From NCBI RefSeq assembly GCF_008728195.1, contig NZ_CP031598.1, forward strand, positions 3,162,001-3,226,000: a stretch of DNA of 64,000 nt, read 5' to 3'. This document shows, one piece after another, positions 8,987 through 18,614 of the stretch. The notes beneath the pieces were generated by a model. The model was not told the DNA's origin and did not search any database. It saw only the letters and a list, made by a program, of their open reading frames with translations. Made by a program: the position numbers and the translations under genes. Source of the stretch: Roseovarius indicus. GTDB taxonomy: Bacteria > Pseudomonadota > Alphaproteobacteria > Rhodobacterales > Rhodobacteraceae. Each line of letters begins with the position of its first letter. Within the stretch, counting starts at the first letter, position 1.

Positions 8987-9691
8987 ATGAAAGTCGATCG
9001 GTTCCGGATTGCAACCTACAACCTGCAGAAATGCGTGGGCCTCGACATGCGTCGCCGCCCCGACCGTTCCCTGTCTGTCATCGCCGCGCTCGACGCGGAT
9101 CTCGTTGTTTTACAAGAGGTTGACAAGCGCCTCCCGCCCCGTCCCGCCGCCCTGCCGCACGACATGGCCGAACAGGATGGCTGGCACATCCTGCCCTTCG
9201 GCGCGCCGGGCGGCTCGCTTGGCTGGCATGGCAACGCCATGCTTGCACGTCCCGGCGTAACCGTCCGGAATACCTCGCATTTGGAGCTTCCGGGCCTCGA
9301 GCCGCGCGGCGCCATCATGGCCGAGCTGGACACCGCCATAGGCCCCGTCCGCGTGGTGGGCCTCCATCTCGGCCTCGTGCGCCGCTACCGCCTGATGCAA
9401 CTCGCCACCATCCAGCGCCACCTCCGCCGCATGGCCCCCATGCCCACCATTCTGGCCGGCGATTTCAACGAATGGGGCAGCGCCGCGGCCCTCGCCGCCG
9501 CCGTCGACGACAAGCAATTCGCACCCACGCCCCCCAGCTATCCGGCCCCGCGCCCCGTGGCCCGCCTCGACCGCATCGCCACCTGCGACGCCCTCGTCGC
9601 CGCCGCCACCGGCACCCACAGGACCAAGCCCGCCCATATCGCCTCCGATCACCTGCCCGTCTGGGCCGATCTGGAACGCGCCCCGCGCTAG
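8987..9691 (+). CDS. Endonuclease/exonuclease/phosphatase family protein
   Basis: A 234-residue protein of the DNase I-like fold. Motifs are ATYNLQKCVG, the metal-binding Glu in VVLQEVDKR, GLHLGL, AGDFNEWG and the C-terminal SDHLPVWADL with the catalytic Asp-His. There is no signal peptide, so it acts in the cytoplasm. Family members hydrolyse phosphodiester bonds in DNA, RNA, inositol phosphates or sphingolipids; the substrate cannot be told here. Homologues are often found beside cardiolipin synthase, which is not in this window. Confidence 0.88.
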   Translation: MKVDRFRIATYNLQKCVGLDMRRRPDRSLSVIAALDADLVVLQEVDKRLPPRPAALPHDMAEQDGWHILPFGAPGGSLGWHGNAMLARPGVTVRNTSHLELPGLEPRGAIMAELDTAIGPVRVVGLHLGLVRRYRLMQLATIQRHLRRMAPMPTILAGDFNEWGSAAALAAAVDDKQFAPTPPSYPAPRPVARLDRIATCDALVAAATGTHRTKPAHIASDHLPVWADLERAPR

Positions 9692-9760
9692 ACATCTGGC
9701 GCCGTCCGGGGCACCGTGCTAGGCGCTGCCCCGCAGACCCGCCATTGTTGGACGCTTTTC

Positions 9761-11008
9761 ATGACCATTCTTCAGATCACCTCGCTTCTCATCGTGCTGG
9801 CCGCTGTCTTCGGCGCCATCAACTACCTGTTTTTAAAGCTCCCTTCGGCCATCGGCATCCTCGTCGTGGCGCTGCTGGCCTCGTTCGGCGTGATGCTGGT
9901 CGACATGGGCCTGCCCCATCTGGAGATCGCCGAAACCGCCCGCGATTTGATCACCTCGATCGACTTCTCCGACGCCCTGCTCGAAGGGATGCTGGGCCTC
10001 CTGCTCTTCGCCGGCGCGCTTCACGTCAAGCTGGCCGACCTGCGCGAACAATGGCGGGCCGTCTTCCTGATGGCCACCATGGGCGTGGCCCTCTCCACCG
10101 TGGTCATCGGCACCGGCTTTCACTGGCTGACCGGCATGCCGCTCCTCGTGGCGCTCGTCTTCGGCTCCCTCATTTCCCCCACCGACCCGGTCGCCGTGCT
10201 GGGCGTGCTGCGCGAGGCCAACCTGCGCAAGTCCCTGGAAACAAAGATCGCCGGCGAATCCCTCTTCAATGACGGCGTGGGGTACGTTGTCTTCCTCGTG
10301 CTCGTCGGCCTCGCCTTCCCGGGCGACGACCACCACGCCAGCGGCCTTCAGGCCGCGGCCCTCCTCTTCGTGCAGGAAGCCCTTGGCGGCGCCGTCCTCG
10401 GCCTCGTCCTCGGCTGGCTCACCTTCCGCGTCATGCGCCTCATCGACGACTACTCGCTCGAGGTTCTCCTCACCCTCGGCCTCGCCTTCGGCGGCTACGA
10501 ACTGGCCGTGTTCCTGCACGTCTCCGCCCCCATCATGGCCGTCTGCGCCGGGCTTCTCATCGGCGAGGTCGGCGCCAAGCACGGCATGAGCGAGGAAACC
10601 CGCGACTATGTGGATGCCTTCTGGAAACTCATCGACGAAATCCTCAACGCCGTCCTCTTCCTGATGATCGGCTTCGAGGTCTTCGCCGTCGCCTTCGAGG
10701 TCGATTTCCTCCTCGCCGGCGCCCTCTCCATCGGCTTGGCCCTCATCGGCCGTCTGGCCGCCGTGGCTGTGCCCGTACTGATCCTGCGCCCCTTCCGCAC
10801 CTTCGCCCCCGGCGTCGTGCCGATCATGACATGGGGCGGCCTCAAGGGCGGTATCTCGGTCGCACTGGCCCTCTCGCTGCCCGACAACGAGTGGAAGCCG
10901 CTCATCCTGACCGCCACCTACGTGGTGGTGATCTTCTCCATCGTCGTGCAGGGGCTGACGGTCGGCAAACTCGCCAACCGCCTCGGCCGCGCGCCCGACC
11001 TTGTCTGA
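9761..11008 (+). CDS. Na+/H+ antiporter, CPA1 (NhaP-type)
   Basis: A 415-residue inner-membrane protein with about 12 transmembrane helices. CPA1 hallmarks are SPTDPVAVLGV, the unwound-helix motif with its Asp in FNDGVGYVVFL, and GLKGGISVALALSLP. It exchanges cytoplasmic Na+ (or K+) for H+ and fits a marine habitat. The ATG at 9761 is chosen because the protein then starts directly at the first helix (MTILQITSLLIVLAAV); the frame stays open to an ATG at 9716 with no membrane-like extension. The PhzF gene follows after 10 bp. Confidence 0.92.
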   Translation: MTILQITSLLIVLAAVFGAINYLFLKLPSAIGILVVALLASFGVMLVDMGLPHLEIAETARDLITSIDFSDALLEGMLGLLLFAGALHVKLADLREQWRAVFLMATMGVALSTVVIGTGFHWLTGMPLLVALVFGSLISPTDPVAVLGVLREANLRKSLETKIAGESLFNDGVGYVVFLVLVGLAFPGDDHHASGLQAAALLFVQEALGGAVLGLVLGWLTFRVMRLIDDYSLEVLLTLGLAFGGYELAVFLHVSAPIMAVCAGLLIGEVGAKHGMSEETRDYVDAFWKLIDEILNAVLFLMIGFEVFAVAFEVDFLLAGALSIGLALIGRLAAVAVPVLILRPFRTFAPGVVPIMTWGGLKGGISVALALSLPDNEWKPLILTATYVVVIFSIVVQGLTVGKLANRLGRAPDLV

Positions 11009-11018
11009 GGAACGCCCC

Positions 11019-11858
11019 ATGTCCCGCTACGTGGTCTATGACGTCTTCACTGAAACCCGCTTCGGCGGCAACCAGCTGGCCGTTTTCCCCGACGCCACCG
11101 CCCTGCCCGAAGCCGACCTTCAAGCCATCGCGGCCGAGTTCAACTTCTCCGAGGTCACCTTCGTCTATCCGCCCGAAAGCCGGGCCCACACCGCCCGCGT
11201 CCGCATCTTCACGCCCACGATGGAAATCCCCTTCGCCGGCCACCCGGTGATCGGCACCGCCATCGCACTGGCCGATGCGGGCCACGGGCCCGACATGGTG
11301 CTCGAACTGGGCATCGGGCCCCTGCCTTGCCGCGTCGATACCGGCACCGCCGCCTTCACCACCGCCGCCCCGCTGGAAACCCTCGCCAGGCCCGAACCGG
11401 CCCTCGTGGCCCGTGCCCTCGGCGTACAACCCTCTGATATCGCCACCGAAACACACCCGCCCACGATGGCCTCTCTCGGCCTGCCTTTCACCCTCAGCGA
11501 ACTCACCAGCCGCGCCGCCCTCTCCGCCTGCCAGACCGATATCGCCACCTTCCGCAAGGGCGCGAAGGCCCATCCCGGCGGCCTCGACTTCGCACAATTC
11601 GCCTATGTCCGAGAAAGCGACACCATCCACGCCCGCATGTTCGCACCGCTCGACAACATCCCCGAAGACCCGGCCACCGGCAGCGCCTGCGCCACCCTCG
11701 CCGCCCTCCTTGCTGAGACGCTCGGTCGCGACCTCTCCCTCACCGTCCACCAGGGCGAGGATATGGGCCGCCCCAGCCGCATCAGGCTGCAAACCCAGCA
11801 AGGCCGCGTGACCGTCTCCGGGCAGGCCGTACAGGTGATGGAAGGCCGACTGGTTTAG
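11019..11858 (+). CDS. PhzF-family isomerase/epimerase-like protein
   Basis: A 279-residue protein with the two-domain PhzF fold. It opens VVYDVFTETRFGGNQLAVF, has the catalytic-Glu segment FNFSEVTFV, then TPTMEIPFAGHPVIGTA and the second-domain signature NIPEDPATGSACATLAAL. PhzF itself isomerises a phenazine precursor, but no phenazine genes are present, so this is one of the widespread PhzF-like proteins of unknown substrate. A TGAGGA ribosome site within the end of the antiporter gene supports the ATG at 11019 and suggests co-transcription. Confidence 0.9.
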   Translation: MSRYVVYDVFTETRFGGNQLAVFPDATALPEADLQAIAAEFNFSEVTFVYPPESRAHTARVRIFTPTMEIPFAGHPVIGTAIALADAGHGPDMVLELGIGPLPCRVDTGTAAFTTAAPLETLARPEPALVARALGVQPSDIATETHPPTMASLGLPFTLSELTSRAALSACQTDIATFRKGAKAHPGGLDFAQFAYVRESDTIHARMFAPLDNIPEDPATGSACATLAALLAETLGRDLSLTVHQGEDMGRPSRIRLQTQQGRVTVSGQAVQVMEGRLV

Positions 11859-11933
11859 ACCGCCGATAAAATCTGGCCAACGCGCCGCGAACCGGCTATC
11901 CAACGGTCCCACGAGTCGCAAAAGATCGAGCCG

Positions 11934-12347
11934 ATGACCGAGACCATCACCGAGCGTTGCGAGGCCAAGGGCCTGCGGATGACCGGCCAGCGCCGCACCA
12001 TTGCCGGCGTGCTGGAAGACTCCGACGATCACCCCGATGTGGAAGAGCTTTACGCCCGCGCCTCGGGCCGCGATCCCAACATTTCCATCGCCACGGTCTA
12101 CCGGACGGTGAAGCTGTTCGAGGAAGCCGGCATCCTTGAAAAGGTCGAATTCGGCGACGGCCGCGCCCGCTACGAAGATGCCGAGCGCGACCACCACGAC
12201 CACCTGATCGACCTGCAATCCGGCGAAGTCATCGAATTCGTCGATGCCGAGATCGAGGCGCTTCAGGAAAGGATCGCCAACAAGCTGGGCTACAAGCTCA
12301 AAGGCCACAAGCTCGAGCTGTACGGCGTGCCGCTCAAGAAGTCCTGA
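11934..12347 (+). CDS. Fur-family metal regulator (Fur/Mur type)
   Basis: A 137-residue Fur-superfamily repressor. The winged helix is GLRMTGQRRTIAGVL to SIATVYRTVKLFEEAGIL. The regulatory metal site HHDHLIDLQSGEVIEF is intact, and LELYGVP near the C-terminus completes the dimerisation domain. The structural CxxC zinc pairs of E. coli Fur are absent. In Rhodobacteraceae such proteins often act as the manganese regulator Mur rather than as an iron sensor, and Irr has a different metal motif; the choice between Fur and Mur is inference. Confidence 0.88.
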   Translation: MTETITERCEAKGLRMTGQRRTIAGVLEDSDDHPDVEELYARASGRDPNISIATVYRTVKLFEEAGILEKVEFGDGRARYEDAERDHHDHLIDLQSGEVIEFVDAEIEALQERIANKLGYKLKGHKLELYGVPLKKS

Positions 12348-12350
12348 GCC

Positions 12351-12806
12351 CTACTCCAGCCGCTCCGGCAACCCTCGCCCGTCGTTCCACCAGCGGTTCG
12401 GGTTGTCGCTTCTCGGGTCATAGGCCGCCCGGCTGGCCCAGTCCTCGCGCAGGAAGATCACCGGTTCCTCGTAATGATGCGCCCAGATCACCGCATCCAT
12501 GACGCGCTCCAACACCTCCAACTCCCTGGGCACCGAGATCTTCAGCTCGACCATCGGATAGGTCTCCGTCGCGCCCGCCTTAAACCCCTCCACATGGGTC
12601 GTCGTGGTCGAGCCCGGTTCCGGCTGCGCCGTCTCGCGCCCCACCGCCGAGATACTCGCATTGCGCTGGTACCGCCCATAGCCCAGCGGATACACCTCCA
12701 TCACCGCATCGAGAATCCGGTCCGTATCCTCCGGCAATGTCTGGATTTCCAGCGTCCATACCGGCTCGAACCGCCCCGATGTCGCCTCGTACTCCGTCAG
12801 GTCCAT
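12351..12806 (-). CDS. Stand-alone NIF3/YqfO insertion-domain-like (CutA-like) protein
   Basis: A 151-residue cytoplasmic protein. The layout beta-strand LEIQTLPEDTDRILDAV, then GYGRYQRNASIS, a variable acidic loop, VELKISVPRELEVLERVMDA and finally AHHYEEPVIFL (residues 109-119) strongly resembles the CutA/PII-like insertion domain of NIF3/YqfO proteins, which ends in AHPYEEP. The flanking NIF3 metal-binding halves are absent. A GGGAGG ribosome site precedes the start at 12806. It is convergent with the Fur-family gene, the stops being 3 bp apart. Function unknown; the family assignment is by pattern only. Confidence 0.65.
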   Translation of the reverse strand: MDLTEYEATSGRFEPVWTLEIQTLPEDTDRILDAVMEVYPLGYGRYQRNASISAVGRETAQPEPGSTTTTHVEGFKAGATETYPMVELKISVPRELEVLERVMDAVIWAHHYEEPVIFLREDWASRAAYDPRSDNPNRWWNDGRGLPERLE

Positions 12807-12954
12807 ACCCGCCTCCCGCTATTGGCTGACCGACCTTCGGCCGCCGCCCCGCCGCGGTCAACGCCCCACCGCCACGCCCGGTGTTGCTGCTGACGCCAAT
12901 GGTCACTATAGCCGGTCGCGTGCGGCATCCCGCCACAGCACGGAAAGGCACCCC

Positions 12955-13854
12955 ATGCAGAACGTCCACGGCATCCTGCTCGTGATAGCCGCCATGGCCG
13001 GCTTCACCATCGAGGACACGCTGATCAAGCGGATGTCGCAGGATATTCCCGTGGGCCAGATCCTCATCATCATTGGCCTTTCAAGCACCCTGCTCTTTGC
13101 GTTCATGGCCCGCCACCGCGGCCATGCCATTTTCGCCCGGGCGGCATGGCGGCCGATGTTCCTGTGGCGCGCGCTGGCCGAGGCGATGGCCTCCATGGCC
13201 TTCGTCACCTCGCTCTCGCTGGTCGACATCTCGGTCGTGGCGGCCGTCTTCCAGGCGACACCGCTCGTCATCACCATGGGCGCCGCCCTCTTCCTCGGCG
13301 AAGACGTCGGCTGGCGCCGGTGGAGCGCCATCGCCATCGGCTTCATCGGCGTGCTCATCATCATCCGTCCCGGCGTGGCCGGGTTCGAGCCGGCAGCGCT
13401 TATTGTGCTGATCTCGGTCTGCGCCATCGCCGCCCGCGACCTGATCACCCGGCGGATGGATACCAACGTGTCTTCCTTCGTCATCGCCTTTCAGGGCTCG
13501 GGTGCCGTCATCCCGGCGGGTTTCCTGTTGCTGGCCCTGGCCGGTGAAGGGCCACAGACCATGACCGCCACGCATGGAACGATGATGCTCGTGGCCATCG
13601 CCGTCGGCGCGCTCTCCTATTACGGCATCGTTCAGGCCATGCGCCTTGGCGAGGCCGCCGCCGTCACGCCCTTCCGCTACACTCGCCTGCTCTTCTCTCT
13701 GATCGTGGGCGTCACCATCTTCGGCGAACACCCCGACACCCTGACACTCGCCGGCGCCGCGCTTATCATCGCGACCGGCCTTTACACCTTCATTCGCGAA
13801 CAACGCCTCGCCCGCCGCCAGCGCCGCGATCTGCCGGGAAACCCCAACATCTAG
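12955..13854 (+). CDS. EamA-domain DMT-superfamily transporter
   Basis: A 299-residue inner-membrane protein made of two EamA repeats of about five helices each (about residues 1-140 and 145-285). The conserved LADVS-like segment SLVDISVVAAVFQATPLVIT and the second-repeat YYGIVQAMRLGEAAAVTPFRYTRLL match drug/metabolite exporters of the RhaT/YdcZ type. Its likely task is efflux of a small metabolite; the substrate is unknown. GGAAAGG precedes the ATG. It ends about 100 bp before eno. Confidence 0.9.
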   Translation: MQNVHGILLVIAAMAGFTIEDTLIKRMSQDIPVGQILIIIGLSSTLLFAFMARHRGHAIFARAAWRPMFLWRALAEAMASMAFVTSLSLVDISVVAAVFQATPLVITMGAALFLGEDVGWRRWSAIAIGFIGVLIIIRPGVAGFEPAALIVLISVCAIAARDLITRRMDTNVSSFVIAFQGSGAVIPAGFLLLALAGEGPQTMTATHGTMMLVAIAVGALSYYGIVQAMRLGEAAAVTPFRYTRLLFSLIVGVTIFGEHPDTLTLAGAALIIATGLYTFIREQRLARRQRRDLPGNPNI

Positions 13855-15228
<1,374 letters not shown>

Positions 15229-15245
15229 GCCTCGCCGGCCTGGCC

Positions 15246-15986
15246 CTAACGCCCTTCCCGCCGCGCCTTTTGCTGGCGCGGCGGCGTCAGCTTCATCTCA
15301 GGCAGCCTCAGCCGGGTCTCCGGCCCGCTCCACGCATAGGCCAGCAGGCAGGGCTGCTGCTCTCCGGTCGTGATCCTGTGCTCGTCCCCGGCCCGGTTCA
15401 GAATGAGCGACCCCGGCGCATAAACCGCCGCATCGTTTTCCGACCATGCCCCCGCGACCGACACGTAGCTTTCCTCGATCTCGACATGGCTGTGCTGCGG
15501 ATAGGTCGTGTTCGGCGCAAACAGCACGAACCCGATGATCAGCCGGCCCGTCTGCACCGGGCCGTTCGGCCCCATCACCTCGCAATAGGCGTATTTGCGC
15601 GCCAGCGACGGCGAAACCTTCTCGTACCCGTATTCCCATGTCAGCTGGTCCGACACCCGCGACAGCGCCCGCGCGAGCCCCTGCATCACCCCGCGTTCGC
15701 CGATATCGAGCGCGCGCCCCAGATGCGCGGTCACCGGCTTTGTCTCCGGCGCCCGCATCGCCATCTCAGGGTTCGACTCCAACACCGCCGACACCGCCTC
15801 GCGCACCCGCTTGCGATGGCTGCGGATCGACCGGCTGCCCCCGGCAGAGCCCTGCCGGTACAGCGTCTCGAACTCCCGCAGCAGGTAATACCAGTCGGGG
15901 CAATCCCTCAGCCGCGGCCCGGCCGCGGCGGCGGTTTCGGGCTGCGAGACACCTGCCTGCGGCTCATTTTCCTGATCGGTCGCCAT
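15246..15986 (-). CDS. dddL: DMSP lyase DddL
   Basis: A 246-residue protein with a C-terminal cupin. The putative metal-binding set is H165 and H167 in TYPQHSHVEIEESYVSV, with E171, catalytic-type Y174, and H203 in GDEHRITTG. The N-terminal half has WYYLLREFETLYRQGSAGGS and LTWEYGYEKV, which are characteristic of DddL rather than of DddQ, DddW or DddP. DddL splits dimethylsulfoniopropionate into dimethyl sulfide and acrylate. An AAGGGGG ribosome site supports the ATG at 15986; upstream ATGs lack one. It is convergent with eno. No acrylate-degrading gene (acuI, prpE) is nearby. Confidence 0.88.
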   Translation of the reverse strand: MATDQENEPQAGVSQPETAAAAGPRLRDCPDWYYLLREFETLYRQGSAGGSRSIRSHRKRVREAVSAVLESNPEMAMRAPETKPVTAHLGRALDIGERGVMQGLARALSRVSDQLTWEYGYEKVSPSLARKYAYCEVMGPNGPVQTGRLIIGFVLFAPNTTYPQHSHVEIEESYVSVAGAWSENDAAVYAPGSLILNRAGDEHRITTGEQQPCLLAYAWSGPETRLRLPEMKLTPPRQQKARREGR

Positions 15987-16143
15987 GCCAACCCCCTTCG
16001 TCTCGAATCCGCGCCAGCTAAGCCGCACAATTGACCCATGAAAAGGGGGGATTGGCATCCCCCGCGCCTCGAGGGGCGACAACACTGGTTCTGCCCGTCG
16101 CTTGTGCGGATAACTGTCTGAAATGCCGCAGGAAACGGCGACA

Positions 16144-16476
16144 TCAGCCTTTCAGGAATTTCCGCCGGGCATCCTCGGCAATCGACTGGCGCATCATCAG
16201 CTGCGCCAATTCCGCCATCGCTGCCTTGCGCGTCTCCGGGTCGGTGATCGTGGCCATCTGCGCCTTGTGCGCGGCGATCTGCTTTTTCAAAGTGATCTCT
16301 TCCGGCAAGACCCCGGCCTCGGCCATCATCCGGAACCCCGCCGCCTCGCCCGCGTCGAGATGCGCCTCGCCGCTGTGATCGGGCAGCGGTTGCCCCTCGC
16401 CCTCAAGCCCCTGCAATTTCCCCTCGGCACCGGCCTTGAGGATCTGCCGCTCGATCAGTCTGCCAAGCCATGTCAT
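16144..16476 (-). CDS. DUF1992 (DnaJ-homologue C28-like) domain protein
   Basis: A 110-residue soluble helical protein. It opens LIERQILKAGAEGKLQGLEGEG, the family pattern that in most members reads EAQ-RGEFDNLPGAGKPL, and continues with FRMMAEAGVLPEEITLKK. This matches DUF1992, also called the DNAJC28 conserved region. The domain lacks the J-domain HPD motif. Function unknown. It lies between dddL and a divergent reductase gene. Confidence 0.8.
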   Translation of the reverse strand: MTWLGRLIERQILKAGAEGKLQGLEGEGQPLPDHSGEAHLDAGEAAGFRMMAEAGVLPEEITLKKQIAAHKAQMATITDPETRKAAMAELAQLMMRQSIAEDARRKFLKG

Positions 16477-16577
16477 GCCCGCAGGTTACCGTACACACGG
16501 CGCCCCGGCGAGCGCCAAAAACTTGCATCGACCCGCAGCATCCCCAAGTCTGGACCACGCACAGGAAAGGAGTTTCC

Positions 16578-17642
16578 ATGCCCGAGATCCCCGTCGACAC
16601 CACCGCACCCGTGCTTGTCACCGGCGCCACAGGCTACGTCGCCGGGTGGCTGGTGCGCGACCTGCTCGATGCAGGCGTCACCGTCCATGCCGCCATCCGC
16701 AATCCCGATGACCCGGCGAAGACCGCGCCGCTGCAGGCCATGGCCGATGCCGCCCCCGGGACGATCCGTTTCTTCCGGGCCGACCTGCTGCAAGACGGCG
16801 CCTATGCCGAAGCGATGAAAGGCTGCCGGATCGTCTTCCACACCGCCTCGCCCTTCTCCACCTCCGTCAAGGATCCGCAACGCGAACTGGTCGACCCGGC
16901 GGTCAAGGGCACCCGCAACGTGCTGGAAGAGGCCAGCCGCACGCCCTCGGTCCAGCGTGTCGTCCTCACCTCCTCCTGCGCCGCGATCTATGCCGACGCC
17001 ACCGATTGCGCCCGCGCCAGCGGCGGCAAGCTCTCCGAGGACGACTGGAACACCACCGCCTCGCTCGACTACCAGCCCTATTCCTACTCCAAGACAGAGG
17101 CCGAGCGTACGGCATGGGACATCGCCGAAGCCCAGTCGCAGTGGCGCCTCGTCACGGTGAACCCCAGCCTCGTCCTCGGCCCCGCCTCCCACGGGACGCC
17201 CACGTCGGAAAGCTTCAGCATCATCAAGCGCATGGGCGATGGCAGCTTCCGCTCCGGCGTGCCGCGCCTCGGCATCGGCGTGGTCGATGCCCGCGACGTG
17301 GCACAGGCCCACATTGCCGCCGGCTTCCTGCCAGACGTGCAGGGCCGCTACATCGTCTCGGCCCATGACACCGACCTGCTGACCGTGGCCCAGGCGCTTC
17401 ACGCGACATATGGCGACCGCTACCCGATCCCGTCCAAGCCTCTGCCGAAATGGCTGGTCTGGCTCGTCGGCCCCTTCCGCGGCCTCTCCCGCCGTTTCGT
17501 GGCCAACAATGTCGACGTCCCGTGGCATATCGACAATTCCAAGGGCAAGCGCGAGCTCGGCCTGACCTATCGCCCGCTCGATGTGACCGTGCGGGAGATG
17601 TTCGCCCAGATGATCGAAGCCGGCACCTTCCCCGAAACCTGA
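16578..17642 (+). CDS. NAD(P)-dependent epimerase / dihydroflavonol reductase-like protein
   Basis: A 354-residue extended short-chain dehydrogenase. The nucleotide-binding motif VTGATGYVAGWLV is near residue 15 and the catalytic pair is Y-x3-K in PYSYSKTEAER. VVDARDVAQAHIAAG is typical of the dihydroflavonol-4-reductase / cinnamoyl-CoA reductase group. It probably reduces a carbonyl compound with NADPH; the substrate is unknown. GGAAAGGAG precedes the ATG at 16578. Confidence 0.88.
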   Translation: MPEIPVDTTAPVLVTGATGYVAGWLVRDLLDAGVTVHAAIRNPDDPAKTAPLQAMADAAPGTIRFFRADLLQDGAYAEAMKGCRIVFHTASPFSTSVKDPQRELVDPAVKGTRNVLEEASRTPSVQRVVLTSSCAAIYADATDCARASGGKLSEDDWNTTASLDYQPYSYSKTEAERTAWDIAEAQSQWRLVTVNPSLVLGPASHGTPTSESFSIIKRMGDGSFRSGVPRLGIGVVDARDVAQAHIAAGFLPDVQGRYIVSAHDTDLLTVAQALHATYGDRYPIPSKPLPKWLVWLVGPFRGLSRRFVANNVDVPWHIDNSKGKRELGLTYRPLDVTVREMFAQMIEAGTFPET

Positions 17643-17685
17643 AAGGCCCCTTTCCTGCCGGGGCCCGCCGCGCTAGCCTGCCCCC

Positions 17686-18111
17686 ATGACAGCAAACGAC
17701 ATCATCGAAAAGCTCGGCCTTCAGCCCCATCCCGAAGGCGGCCACTACCGCGAGACATGGGTGGCCGACAATGACGGCCGGGCCACCGGCACCTGCATCT
17801 ACTTCCTGCTCAAGGGCGGCGAGGAGAACCGTTGGCACCGGGTCGATGCCACCGAAATCTGGCATTTCTACGCCGGCGACCCGCTCCTGCTGCGCCTCTC
17901 GGCCACCGATGACGGCCCGGCCGAGCGCCACCTGCTCGGGCCCGACCTGGCCCAGGGCCAGCGCCCCCAGGTCATCATCCCGACGCACCACTGGCAGCGC
18001 GCCGAATGCATCGGCGCCTACACGCTGGTCGGCTGCACCGTCTCGCCCGGCTTCCAATTCGAGGGGTTCACCCTGGCCGCAGACGGGTTCGACATCCCCG
18101 AGCGGGGATGA
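17686..18111 (+). CDS. DUF985 cupin-domain protein
   Basis: A 141-residue single cupin. Signatures are LGLQPHPEGGHYRETW at the N-terminus, then RWHRVDATEIWHFYAGDPLLL and CTVSPGFQFEGF near the C-terminus. This is the DUF985 (YML079-like) family, with a small hydrophobic pocket that may bind a sugar-like ligand; no enzymatic role is established. It follows the reductase gene by 43 bp on the same strand. Confidence 0.88.
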   Translation: MTANDIIEKLGLQPHPEGGHYRETWVADNDGRATGTCIYFLLKGGEENRWHRVDATEIWHFYAGDPLLLRLSATDDGPAERHLLGPDLAQGQRPQVIIPTHHWQRAECIGAYTLVGCTVSPGFQFEGFTLAADGFDIPERG

Positions 18112-18614
18112 TCGACTCCCGAAAGTCAGAAAAATTTATGTAGTCCTATCATATACTTGAAAACATCACTTCCAGATTCACGAAAAACTTCGCCCACCTC
18201 TGAAACTTTTCCCCGCCTGATACGTGAGTGACCATCGGAACTCAGCCCAACGGCGGGATTTCCTCGGAGACCATTCCTGACTCCCGTGCTCCGCGGAGCT
18301 GCATATCGACGTTTGCATGCAGCATTCCCCAGCCCCGCCCGATGGCAGAGTTTGTCGGGGCCCGCCCTTTGCCCCGTCAGACAGGACCGGCGCCGCTGTT
18401 TAGTGAGTGTATGCGTACGACGTTTCGGCGCCGGTTCTGGTCCGGGATGCCAGCGTGCATCCCGGACAATCCCCTTCGCGCCCCGGCGCGAAGCCGACAT
18501 ATGCCGCTGGATCGCGGTTACGAGTGGTGTTGGTTGGTCCCGGTTACGAGGCAGACGAGCAATCCATGCGCGGCATTGGCCCGGAAAGCGAAGCCGCCTT
18601 CCGGGCCTTACTCA
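18112..18614. other. 503-bp gene-free region with several hairpins
   Basis: I see no protein gene. The first 100 bp (18120-18215) are AT-rich against a GC-rich background. A perfect 10-bp stem TCCGGGATGC/GCATCCCGGA (18441-18466) is followed at once by CTTCGCGCC/GGCGCGAAG (18474-18493). CGGTTACGAG occurs twice (18515-18524 and 18541-18550). GAGGCAGACGAGCA at 18548-18561 looks like the window's REP-like repeat with its hairpin deleted. The region could encode a structured small RNA or be decayed repeat DNA. Confidence 0.45.
18578..18607 (-). terminator. Hairpin downstream of pgi
   Basis: On the minus strand GGCCCGGAA pairs perfectly with TTCCGGGCC across a 12-nt loop, 8 bp past the pgi stop. 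There is no long T-run, so it may act in 3'-end stabilisation or Rho-dependent ending. Confidence 0.5.

Noticed and set aside
15259..15283. Stem CGCCGCGCC/GGCGCGGCG as an eno terminator
   Set aside because: It lies inside the 3' coding end of dddL and encodes conserved-length protein; no T-run follows on the eno strand, so it is not listed as a terminator.
18126..18500. Possible 124-residue minus-strand protein
   Set aside because: Very rich in Arg/Gly, spans two perfect hairpins, has no ribosome site and no recognisable fold.
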